A stretch of 5,322 nt of DNA from Lysobacterales bacterium (GCA_013298265.1 JAAFHE010000316.1:1-5322); one strand, 5' to 3'. Numbered from the stretch's first letter, positions 1 to 5,177 are shown. Program-made: numbers and translations. The notes: generated by a model from the letters alone, not told the origin.

Positions 1-7
1 GATTCAT
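1..7 (-). CDS. Start of downstream gene, probably a response regulator (partial)
   Basis: On the minus strand the kinase stop TGA (6 to 4) overlaps an ATG (7 to 5) in the arrangement ATGA, so a second gene can start here and run off the left edge. Only the first two codons (Met-Asn) lie in the window. A GGAG at 21-18, 10 nt upstream of the ATG, can serve as ribosome binding site. Four-base overlaps of this kind are typical of translationally coupled pairs, and NarX/LiaS-type kinases are usually followed by a NarL/LuxR-type response regulator. The product is therefore inferred from context only; nothing of its protein sequence is visible. Confidence 0.5.
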
Positions 8-1446
8 GGCAGTCGTGCTCCGTAGTTGCAGTGGACCCGCACCACCGTGCCGGCACCGGGTTCGCTGATCAGTTCGAATTGGCCGCCGGGCAAACTTTCG
101 GCGCGTGTGCGCATATTCGCCAAGCCCATGCCGCTGCTGCTGTCGGCACCGCCGATGCCATTATCGGTGATGGACAGCGCAATCTGCTCGGCCTTGCGAT
201 GGAGACGGATTGAGACTCGCGTCGCGCCGCTGTGGCGCAGCACGTTGGCCAGGGCTTCCTCGGCAATGTGCAGTATCGCCTCGCCGAGGACGGCATCGTC
301 GAGGATGGTTTCGTCCAGGTCGAATCCGCGCTGCAGTCCGCTGATGCGCGCCCAGCGCTCGGCCAGATCGCGCAGGCGCGGCGCGAGAAAGCCCCGCGGC
401 GCACGTTCGGTGCGCAGTTCGTCGAGTACATGCACCAGTTGGCGCTGGATGCCACTGATCAGCTCGAAAGAGTCATCCATCCGCATCGCTGCGGCGGCAT
501 CGTCGTTGCCGATCAGGCGCCGCGCCGCGCGGATCTGCAGGTTCAGCGCAAAGGCCTTCTGCTTGACCGTGTCGTGAAGATCGCGCGCGATGCGCTGGCG
601 CTCCTGCAGGCTGGCCAGGTCGGTGCGCGACTGCATGAGGCTCTGGAGTTCGCACGCCATGCGGTTCAGGTCGCGCGACAGGCGCCCGAGTTCGTCCGCG
701 GATTCGTCCGGAATCAGGGTCGAGAAATCGCCGGCGCTCCACGATTCGGCAGCATCGGCAATGGTGTTGAGGCGGCGCGTGACCCAGCGCACCATGAAAA
801 ACGCCGTCGCTAGGCTGAACACGACGAGATAGACGAAGAGTATCGGCCACTCGAAGCTGTTTTCGTCGGCCAGGTGTTGCCAGGGCAGCGGCAGGCGCAG
901 CTCGGCCAGGACAAATCCGCGCGGAATGCCCTGGCTGTCGCGGATCGTGGCGAGCACACGGCGTACGCGCTCGGCTGATTCCTCGCTGCCGAGTGTCACG
1001 GCGTCTTCCTGCCGTGCTTTTTCCCAGGCCTGAGCGGTCGGTGGCGGCGCTGCAGTCCAGCCGCCCTCCGGTGCATTGGCCAGCGCGCGACCGGCAAGAT
1101 CGTAGACGCCGACAGCCACCGGTGATTTGGACAGCTCCAGCATCACGTAGGAGCTCGGCGCGAGCCCGTCCTGCGGCCGCTCCATGCGCAGCACCAGCGC
1201 TTCGGCGCGAGTGGCGAGTTCGATATCGCTTGGCGTCTGCTCGCTGTTCCAGCGACGCCCGATCTCGCTGGCGGCGTCCTGGGTCATCGAAGCCATGCGT
1301 CCGGAATCGACGGCCTCGAACAGTTCGTGGAATTCGAAACTCACGATGGTCCACTGGATCAGTGCCAGTGCCGGCACGGACAGCAGCAGATAGAAGAGGG
1401 CGAGCTTGAAGGTCAGGCCCTGCAGCACATTGCGACGTTGCGACAT
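4..1446 (-). CDS. Membrane sensor histidine kinase, HAMP + HisKA_3 + HATPase_c (NarX/LiaS type)
   Basis: A 480-aa inner-membrane kinase expected to autophosphorylate on His and pass the phosphate to a NarL/LuxR-type regulator. Visible parts: transmembrane helix 1 at about residues 11-33, an extracytoplasmic sensor region of about 165 residues (34-199), helix 2 at about 201-219, HAMP at about 217-271, the HisKA_3 dimerisation helix with phosphoacceptor His291 in DLHDTVKQ, then an ATPase domain with N-box Asn401 (EEALANVLRHSG), G1 box DNGIGG (428-433) and G2 box GMGLANMR (439-446). All catalytic motifs look intact. The sensor region resembles no ligand-binding domain I recognise, so the stimulus is unknown. 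The ATG is the only usual start: an in-frame stop sits at 1471-1473, only eight codons upstream. No clear Shine-Dalgarno precedes it. Its stop overlaps the next gene in ATGA, suggesting a two-component operon. The family is secure; the specific role is not. Confidence 0.95.
   Translation of the reverse strand: MSQRRNVLQGLTFKLALFYLLLSVPALALIQWTIVSFEFHELFEAVDSGRMASMTQDAASEIGRRWNSEQTPSDIELATRAEALVLRMERPQDGLAPSSYVMLELSKSPVAVGVYDLAGRALANAPEGGWTAAPPPTAQAWEKARQEDAVTLGSEESAERVRRVLATIRDSQGIPRGFVLAELRLPLPWQHLADENSFEWPILFVYLVVFSLATAFFMVRWVTRRLNTIADAAESWSAGDFSTLIPDESADELGRLSRDLNRMACELQSLMQSRTDLASLQERQRIARDLHDTVKQKAFALNLQIRAARRLIGNDDAAAAMRMDDSFELISGIQRQLVHVLDELRTERAPRGFLAPRLRDLAERWARISGLQRGFDLDETILDDAVLGEAILHIAEEALANVLRHSGATRVSIRLHRKAEQIALSITDNGIGGADSSSGMGLANMRTRAESLPGGQFELISEPGAGTVVRVHCNYGARLP
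18..21 (-). promoter_or_regulatory. Ribosome binding site (GGAG) for the gene starting at position 7
   Basis: GGAG on the minus strand lies 10 nt before the overlapping ATG, inside the last codons of the kinase gene. It supports a real start there, although the spacing is at the long end of normal. Confidence 0.4.
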
Positions 1447-1564
1447 GGTGGTTCGACCGCGAAGGGCCTGTCAGTGTGACGGTTGAGCTGCGGCCTCGCC
1501 AGGGTCGGATCGGGGTGAGCAGCCGCACAGCAGACGTTCGCGCGGCGGTGATCTTCAGCCGGCG

Positions 1565-1582
1565 ACAGGCGTTACCGCCTGT
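1565..1582 (-). terminator. Perfect 7-bp hairpin with GUAA loop downstream of the beta-helix gene
   Basis: On the minus strand ACAGGCG and CGCCTGT flank a GTAA loop, giving a perfect 7-bp GC-rich stem closed by a GNRA-type tetraloop, 16 nt after the stop of the 276-aa gene. No T-tract follows, so it is not a classical intrinsic terminator. It could be a Rho-dependent 3' end, an mRNA-stabilising hairpin, or a partial terminator tuning read-through into the kinase gene about 120 nt further on. Apart from this hairpin, the 152-nt spacer 1447-1598 shows no clear promoter. Confidence 0.45.
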
Positions 1583-1598
1583 GCGTCCGGTGTTGGGT

Positions 1599-2429
1599 TC
1601 AGTTGACCGCGTCGGGATCGGAAACCGGGAGGATGTTGGCCTCCTCGGGCCAGTTGTCGACCAGCGTCACGCGTTCGCTGTGCAGCGAGCCGTTGCCGAG
1701 GTTGACCACCGCGTGCGCGGTCGACGTGTCGCCGGGCTCGGCCAGCGTGCGGTCCCCGTCAGCGCTGTTGCCGTCGATGGTGACGTCGTTGAGTCGGATG
1801 TCGCCGAGGTTGAGCAGTGCCGAGGCGGTCAGTACCGAACCGCGCCGACCGGTCACGGTGTTGCCGGTCAGGCGTGAGCGGCTGAGTTCCATGCGGCCGA
1901 AATTCAGCACGATGCCGGCGTCGCGTCTGGCCGAGAGCACGGCGTTATGGCTGATCTCGCTGTCCCAGCCGCGCAGCGTGCCGTAGTTGATCAGGATCGC
2001 GTTGGCGCCATCGGCCAGGCTGTCGGTCACGCGCACCCGGTCCAGGTGCAGCACGCCGCGATTGATGATGGCACCCCGCGAGGCTTCGGCGAGGCCGAGG
2101 GTTTCCAGCGCGAGTTTGCCGGTGTGTGCCACGCCGATGAGGGCGAACTCCTCGTCCGAATAGCGGCGGATCTCGGCGCCGTTGCCGACAATGGTGATGG
2201 AGCTGCGGATCAGCGGAAGGCCGAGCTGCTGCCGGGTATCGCTGGGGCGGCGCACGATGTAGAGGCCGGACGTGGCCAGTTCGATGCGGTCAGGTTCGCG
2301 TGTGGACTCGGCGGCGCGGATGGCGGCGATCAGGCCAGCCGTGTCGTGATCCCGGATCGTGAAGGTCGCCGCCGGTGTGGACGTGGAGGCGGCAGCGAGC
2401 ACAGCGAGGCACAGAAGTCGTGGCGTCAT
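1599..2429 (-). CDS. Secreted beta-helix-like repeat protein of unknown function
   Basis: A 276-aa protein with a signal peptide (Arg4, hydrophobic residues 5-14, likely cleavage near 18-21), so periplasmic or secreted. From about residue 75 it shows short degenerate repeats, each a hydrophobic strand ending in Asn followed by Gly or an aromatic, then alternating strands and often a closing xxN turn: AIINRG, AILINYG, GIVLNFG, ALLNLG, AVVNLG, with Asn at 123, 148, 176, 207 and 243. This pattern and the opening strand SITIVGNG are typical of right-handed parallel beta-helix (pectin-lyase-like) proteins. No catalytic Asp/Lys/Arg set of a polysaccharide lyase is apparent and there is no anchor, autotransporter barrel or PEP-CTERM tail, so an enzymatic role is not supported. 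The start is backed by GAGGA 5 nt upstream. It lies divergent from the SET gene and upstream, same strand, of the kinase gene; co-transcription with the latter is possible. The precise family is not recognised. Confidence 0.8.
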   Translation of the reverse strand: MTPRLLCLAVLAAASTSTPAATFTIRDHDTAGLIAAIRAAESTREPDRIELATSGLYIVRRPSDTRQQLGLPLIRSSITIVGNGAEIRRYSDEEFALIGVAHTGKLALETLGLAEASRGAIINRGVLHLDRVRVTDSLADGANAILINYGTLRGWDSEISHNAVLSARRDAGIVLNFGRMELSRSRLTGNTVTGRRGSVLTASALLNLGDIRLNDVTIDGNSADGDRTLAEPGDTSTAHAVVNLGNGSLHSERVTLVDNWPEEANILPVSDPDAVN

Positions 2430-2434
2430 GGGAT

Positions 2435-2439
2435 TCCTC
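2435..2439 (-). promoter_or_regulatory. Ribosome binding site (GAGGA) of the beta-helix gene
   Basis: GAGGA on the minus strand with a 5-nt spacer to the ATG at 2429. It fixes the start that includes the signal peptide. Confidence 0.7.
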
Positions 2440-2559
2440 GGAGGTTTGGCTGCGGGTTGCTGGCAACGCTGCTGCAGTGCGATAGAGCCAACGACCTAAT
2501 CCGGTCCTGGTCCGTCACTTAGCTCACCGGCCTCGCCGGCGGCCGACAGGCGGCACGGA

Positions 2560-2573
2560 ATCGCTGCAGCGAT
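2560..2573. repeat. Perfect 14-bp palindrome, possible operator
   Basis: ATCGCTGCAGCGAT reads identically on both strands with no central spacer. It lies 131 nt from the minus-strand start and about 130 nt from the plus-strand start, near the middle of the divergent spacer. A related but imperfect sequence centred on the same CTGCAG core occurs at about 2467-2483. A dimeric regulator binding site is one reading; chance in GC-rich DNA is another. Confidence 0.35.
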
Positions 2574-2610
2574 GGTCTGGACTCACTGAGCCGCAGGCGG
2601 GTCCGGCTCG

Positions 2611-2634
2611 GGCGTCGTGCGTCGTCGGGACGCC
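2611..2634. repeat. Inverted repeat GGCGTC/GACGCC enclosing a tandem 7-mer
   Basis: GGCGTC (2611-2616) and GACGCC (2629-2634) form a 6-bp dyad with a 12-nt loop. Within it GCGTCGT occurs twice in tandem (2612-2618 and 2619-2625). It lies just upstream of the candidate SET promoter. No function can be assigned. Confidence 0.3.
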
Positions 2635-2645
2635 GGTGCGCAACC

Positions 2646-2674
2646 TTCACCTCACGAGGGCGACACGGCACAAT
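2646..2674 (+). promoter_or_regulatory. Candidate sigma70 promoter of the SET gene
   Basis: TTCACC (2646-2651) and CACAAT (2669-2674) are separated by exactly 17 nt, and each matches the TTGACA/TATAAT consensus at 4 of 6 positions. Transcription would start near 2681, downstream of the ATG at 2673 and upstream of the ATG at 2703. If real, this promoter excludes the longer start of the SET protein. The match is modest and the call is an inference. Confidence 0.35.
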
Positions 2675-2702
2675 GCGCGTCCCCTGCCCGGATCGAATCC
2701 AC

Positions 2703-3191
2703 ATGTCGCGTCGAATCGTTGCCCGCCGTTCCCCCATCCATGGCAACGGCGTGTTCGCCGCCGTCGACATCGCGGCCGGCACGACGCTGATCGAGTACCG
2801 CGGCACATTGCTGACCCATGCCCAGGCCGACAAGCGCTATCCGGGCAATGCCGACACCGGCCATACCTTTCTGTTCACGCTCAATGATCGCTATGTCCTC
2901 GATGCCAACGAGGGCGGCAACATCGCGCGCTGGATCAACCACAGCTGCGATCCGAACTGCCAGTCGAGCCTGGAGGAAGACGCCGGCGGCAATGCGCGCA
3001 AGGATCGTGTGGTCATCGAAGCGCTGCGCGATATCCGTGCCGGCGAGGAACTCTGCTACGACTACGGCATCACGCTCGAGGAACGCCACACGCCGAGGCT
3101 CAAGGCGATCTGGGCGTGCCGCTGCGGTGCGCCGCGTTGCACGGGCACCATGCTCAAGCCCAAGCGAAAGCCCGCAGCTGGCCAAGGCTGA
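2703..3191 (+). CDS. SET-domain protein lysine methyltransferase with post-SET motif
   Basis: A 162-aa, single-domain cytoplasmic protein expected to transfer a methyl group from S-adenosylmethionine to a protein lysine. Motifs, numbered from the ATG at 2703: GNGVFA (14-19), cofactor and catalytic motif RWINHSCDPNC with Asn79-His80-Ser81-Cys82, GEELCYDYG (114-122) with catalytic-type Tyr residues, and post-SET CRCGAPRC with Cys139, Cys141, Cys146 in CxCx4C spacing. In eukaryotic SET enzymes such three cysteines plus the Cys of NHxC bind zinc; all four are present here. A basic tail (KPKRKP) follows. An in-frame ATG at 2673 would add ten residues, but the chosen start fits the conserved RRIVARRSPIHG beginning and lies downstream of the candidate promoter. 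Its Shine-Dalgarno (GGA at 2690-2692) is weak. The substrate is unknown; bacterial relatives have been linked to histone-like, ribosomal or host proteins. The family is secure, the substrate is not. Confidence 0.93.
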   Translation: MSRRIVARRSPIHGNGVFAAVDIAAGTTLIEYRGTLLTHAQADKRYPGNADTGHTFLFTLNDRYVLDANEGGNIARWINHSCDPNCQSSLEEDAGGNARKDRVVIEALRDIRAGEELCYDYGITLEERHTPRLKAIWACRCGAPRCTGTMLKPKRKPAAGQG

Positions 3192-3195
3192 TCCG

Positions 3196-3225
3196 GCCCG
3201 CGATCGGGCGCGACGCAGAACTGCG
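3196..3225 (+). other. Two small dyads after the SET gene, weak terminator candidate
   Basis: Directly after the SET stop, GCCCG-CGAT-CGGGC (3196-3209) forms a perfect 5-bp stem. It is followed by CGCAG-AA-CTGCG (3214-3225), a near-perfect palindrome. Neither is followed by a T-tract, so intrinsic termination is doubtful. Confidence 0.25.
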
Positions 3226-3232
3226 CTTGGGC

Positions 3233-3260
3233 TTGGTAGTTGACCAATAGTCGGTACTAT
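3233..3260 (+). promoter_or_regulatory. Candidate promoter of the receiver-like gene
   Basis: TTGGTA (3233-3238) and TACTAT (3255-3260), 16 nt apart, each match the sigma70 consensus at 4 of 6 positions. This is the most AT-rich patch of the spacer. A transcript starting near 3267 would have a leader of about 75 nt before the ATG at 3342. Confidence 0.35.
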
Positions 3261-3263
3261 GGG
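3233..3263. promoter_or_regulatory. Two overlapping inverted repeats, possible operator
   Basis: TTGGT-agttg-ACCAA (3233-3247) is a perfect 5-bp dyad. It overlaps a second dyad, CCAATAGT-cggt-ACTATGGG (3244-3263), whose 8-bp arms match at seven positions including five contiguous ones. Both sit on the candidate promoter elements. That position is what one expects of a repressor or autoregulatory site, but the binder is unknown. Confidence 0.35.
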
Positions 3264-3295
3264 TCCCGTTGCGCACAGCGTCGGAGGCCTGCGCA

Positions 3296-3382
3296 ATGAT
3301 CGGCTCGATTCATCCTGGAACAGTCCGCTGGGAGCGGGGCGATGCGCATCGAAAAGAGTTTGGTGGTGATTGGCCTCAGTGA
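3296..3382 (+). CDS. Possible short upstream ORF (28 codons) overlapping the next gene
   Basis: An ATG at 3296 is preceded by GGAGG (3283-3287) at an ideal 8-nt spacing, the strongest Shine-Dalgarno in the window. It opens a 28-codon frame, beginning MIGSIHPGTV, that ends with TGA at 3380-3382. It overlaps the first 41 nt of the 426-aa gene in a different frame. It has no recognisable domain. It could be a leader peptide affecting translation of the larger gene, or a chance combination. It is listed because of its ribosome binding site, not its protein sequence. Confidence 0.22.
   Translation: MIGSIHPGTVRWERGDAHRKEFGGDWPQ
3330..3334 (+). promoter_or_regulatory. Ribosome binding site (GGGAG) of the receiver-like gene
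   Basis: GGGAG with a 7-nt spacer to the ATG at 3342. An in-frame stop at 3297-3299 leaves no better start upstream. Confidence 0.65.
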
Positions 3383-4622
3383 CGACGACACGGCCCATCT
3401 GCGCCTGTTGATACGCAAGGCCGGCGAGCAACTGCTGCAGCGCTGGCGTTGGGGCAGCGAGGAAGGCGCTGATCTCGTCGTCGTCGACACGAATGCATTC
3501 GCCGGCCAGATGGCGCGTACGCGCGCACTCGCCGCGGGCATGCGTGTTGCGGTGCTCACCGACGAGGAAGCGGGCTCGACACAGGAGTTGTGCCTGCATC
3601 GGCCCCTCAAGCTGCAGAACGTCGTCGACGTGCTCAACCGTGCTGGCGGCGGCCTGCTGCTGATGCCGCAGCTCGAGACCGGCAGCGACGATCTCTATCT
3701 CGAGTTTGCGCGCGCACCGTCCAGCAAGCTTGATCCGCCTGACGTGATCGCGCGCATGTTCGACGATGACAACATGGGCGACGCACGCGCGCTGGGCCTG
3801 CACAACGACGAGGTGCCGGTCGATCCCGACAGCCTGTTCCGTCGCGATGAACCGGCGCAGAGGCCACGTTTCTCCGTACCGGTGACCCTGGACGACGACA
3901 CGCGCGTGGAGCGCACGTCTGCCCCGACAGCGCGCAGCGAGGCGCGCGCGTTCGAGAGCCCCGACGGCCTGACGAATCAGGGCTCCGCGCCGGGTCCGAA
4001 TACCTTGCCGCCGGTCAAGCGCGGCAGCCTGTCGATCGACGGCACCCGGCATCCGCTGCGCGACTATCTGCAGGGACAGTTGCTCGCCGGTCCGTCGCAG
4101 ATTCGCCTCGACGGCGCGGCAGCATTGACGCTGGATCCGAAGAACCGGACCTTCCACGCGGAAGGCGGCCTGGCCCGGCTCGACGCCTATGTGCGCGCTC
4201 CGCTCGTGCAGGGCGACTGGCGCACGTTGACCACGGCGGAATTCAGCCAGGTGCGCGACGCGCACCCGGCCCAGCCGTATCAGAACCTGCTGTGGCTGGA
4301 AGCGCTGGCTGGTTCGGGCGGTCGCCTGTCGCCGCAGCTGGATCCGGGCGGCAGCTACAAGCTCAAGCACTGGGTAGAACTCGACCGCGACGTGCACAAC
4401 CACCAGCGCATCGCGCGCGCGCTAATGCAGCCGGCGCGCCTCAACGAGATCGCCGCCACGGCCAACGTGCCCATGGCCGAGGTGTTCGACGTCGTCAACG
4501 CCTATCACGCGATCGGCCTGATCGAATGGGAGTCGCGCGCGTCGCTGCGTGCGCCGGTCAAGACCGAGCGCGAAGGCGGCGGCCTGCTGTCGCGCCTGAA
4601 GCGGCCGTTCGGCAAATCCTGA
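3342..4622 (+). CDS. Uncharacterised protein with degenerate receiver-like N-terminus and HTH-like C-terminus
   Basis: A 426-aa cytoplasmic protein with no signal peptide or membrane segment; I do not recognise a named family. Residues 5-105 follow the CheY pattern in a shortened form: a beta strand then Asp14-Asp16, DLVVVDTN with Asp49 where the phosphorylated Asp would be, VAVLTD with Thr73, and HRPLKLQNV where the conserved Lys-Pro becomes Arg87-Pro88. This suggests a pseudo-receiver, possibly not phosphorylated. Residues 110-225 are an acidic, Pro/Ala-rich, low-conservation-looking linker. Residues 228-345 form a second globular part (GSLSIDGTRHPLRDYL, then LTLDPKNRTFHAEGG), faintly like PATAN/DUF4388 modules. 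Residues 352-398 look like a winged helix or helix-turn-helix (RIARALMQPARLNEIAATANVPMAEVFDVVNAYHAIGLIEW). A basic tail, LLSRLKRPFGKS, ends the protein. It follows the SET gene after 150 nt and has its own candidate promoter. It could be a regulator or signalling adaptor; domain names are inference. Confidence 0.85.
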   Translation: MRIEKSLVVIGLSDDDTAHLRLLIRKAGEQLLQRWRWGSEEGADLVVVDTNAFAGQMARTRALAAGMRVAVLTDEEAGSTQELCLHRPLKLQNVVDVLNRAGGGLLLMPQLETGSDDLYLEFARAPSSKLDPPDVIARMFDDDNMGDARALGLHNDEVPVDPDSLFRRDEPAQRPRFSVPVTLDDDTRVERTSAPTARSEARAFESPDGLTNQGSAPGPNTLPPVKRGSLSIDGTRHPLRDYLQGQLLAGPSQIRLDGAAALTLDPKNRTFHAEGGLARLDAYVRAPLVQGDWRTLTTAEFSQVRDAHPAQPYQNLLWLEALAGSGGRLSPQLDPGGSYKLKHWVELDRDVHNHQRIARALMQPARLNEIAATANVPMAEVFDVVNAYHAIGLIEWESRASLRAPVKTEREGGGLLSRLKRPFGKS

Positions 4623-4628
4623 GCCAGC

Positions 4629-4712
4629 AAAAAATAGCGAGAGGAGTGAGAAATGAGTGAAGGCGAAAGCGCGCCTTGCCTTTACTCTTTTCTCTCTTCT
4701 CTTCCCCTTTTT
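4629..4712. terminator. Long imperfect hairpin with A6/T5 flanks, bidirectional terminator between convergent genes
   Basis: Arms 4641-4664 and 4678-4701 pair over 24 positions: 20 Watson-Crick pairs, two G-U wobbles on the plus strand and two T-T mismatches. An alternative inner stem, AAGGCG/CGCCTT (4660-4665 with 4672-4677), competes for the apex. A6 at 4629-4634 becomes U6 in the minus transcript and T5 at 4708-4712 follows in the plus transcript. It fills the gap between the plus gene ending at 4622 and the minus gene ending at 4723, so it can stop transcription in both directions. The left arm is almost all purine and the right almost all pyrimidine, unlike the surrounding DNA. It resembles GAGTGAGAAATGAG-type intergenic repeats I associate with Xanthomonadales genomes, from memory only. 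Confidence 0.65.
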
Positions 4713-4722
4713 CCTAGCCCGC

Positions 4723-5172
4723 TCATTCCGGCCTGATCTGCACGTCGCAGCGGACCGAATGGGCAATGAAGCAGTTTGCGTGGGCGCGCTCGTGCAGCGT
4801 GCCGATCTCCGCCGCGTCAGGAATCTTCTCGCCGCTGAACTGAGTGCGCGGGTTGAGCACGGCCAGGGTCACGGCGAACTTGCCGTCGGGGTTCTTGTCG
4901 AGCGTCGCGACGGCGTCATCGTCGTAGCGGTCGAGCGTGTAGCCACGGTTAGCGCACAGTGCGAGGAAAGTCAGCATGTGACACGACGACAGCGCCGCGA
5001 GCAACAGTTCCTCGGGATCGGTCGCGTCGCCGATGCCGCCGTAGCCCGGCGCGGCGGAGTTGGTCAGCTGCTGTCCCCGCTCGAAACGCAGGCGATGCTC
5101 GCGCCGGTAGTTGCCGCGTTCGAACGGATCGTCGCCGCGTTGCCAGGCGAGCGCAGTGCGATGCTCGGACAT
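4723..5172 (-). CDS. OsmC-family peroxidase
   Basis: A 149-aa cytoplasmic protein of the usual OsmC length, expected to reduce organic hydroperoxides with a pair of cysteines. Cys64 lies in the signature DPEELLLAALSSCHMLTFL (only part need match) and the second, Cys134, in HANCFIAHSV; both are present, so the redox centre is intact. Two further cysteines, Cys73 and Cys142, are not part of the known centre. The N-terminal part (Trp10, NYRREHRLRF at 21-30) fits the general OsmC subfamily rather than Ohr. The protein ends in the typical strand VRCDVQIRPE. GGAG 5 nt before the ATG supports the start. It is convergent with the receiver-like gene and separated from it by the hairpin, so it is an independent unit. 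Substrate preference and regulator cannot be read from the sequence. Confidence 0.95.
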   Translation of the reverse strand: MSEHRTALAWQRGDDPFERGNYRREHRLRFERGQQLTNSAAPGYGGIGDATDPEELLLAALSSCHMLTFLALCANRGYTLDRYDDDAVATLDKNPDGKFAVTLAVLNPRTQFSGEKIPDAAEIGTLHERAHANCFIAHSVRCDVQIRPE

Positions 5173-5177
5173 GAGTT

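Larger units (their letters stand above)
2430..2702. other. Divergent intergenic region between the beta-helix and SET genes
   Basis: This 273-nt stretch holds no supported gene. It must carry the promoters of both divergent genes. I find a candidate plus-strand promoter at its right end, a perfect 14-bp palindrome at 2560-2573 and a GC-rich dyad at 2611-2634. A shorter dyad, CCGGC-CTC-GCCGG, sits at 2527-2539. No convincing sigma70 promoter was found for the minus-strand gene. A minus-strand frame crossing this region (2519-2833) is rejected because it is Arg/Pro-rich and antisense to the SET motifs. Confidence 0.6.

Noticed and set aside
1470..1480. GTCA-gtg-TGAC dyad upstream of the kinase
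   Set aside because: Four-base arms are too short to separate from chance, and no promoter element lies next to it.
473..1528. A 351-codon minus-strand frame overlapping the kinase gene
   Set aside because: It is Arg/Ala-rich and low in complexity, and the overlapping frame carries all the kinase motifs.
1947..2522. A 191-codon plus-strand frame opposite the beta-helix gene
   Set aside because: The minus-strand frame has a signal peptide, a good GAGGA site and regular repeats. The plus-strand frame has none of these.
3259..3369. A 36-codon plus-strand frame starting in the candidate -10 element
   Set aside because: It has no Shine-Dalgarno, and its ATG would lie upstream of the predicted transcript start.
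2652..4403. A 583-codon open frame on the minus strand covering the SET gene, the spacer and most of the receiver-like gene
   Set aside because: It is antisense to a gene with unmistakable SET motifs, is rich in Arg, Ala and Gln without a recognisable domain, and lacks a ribosome binding site. Long antisense frames are expected in GC-rich DNA.
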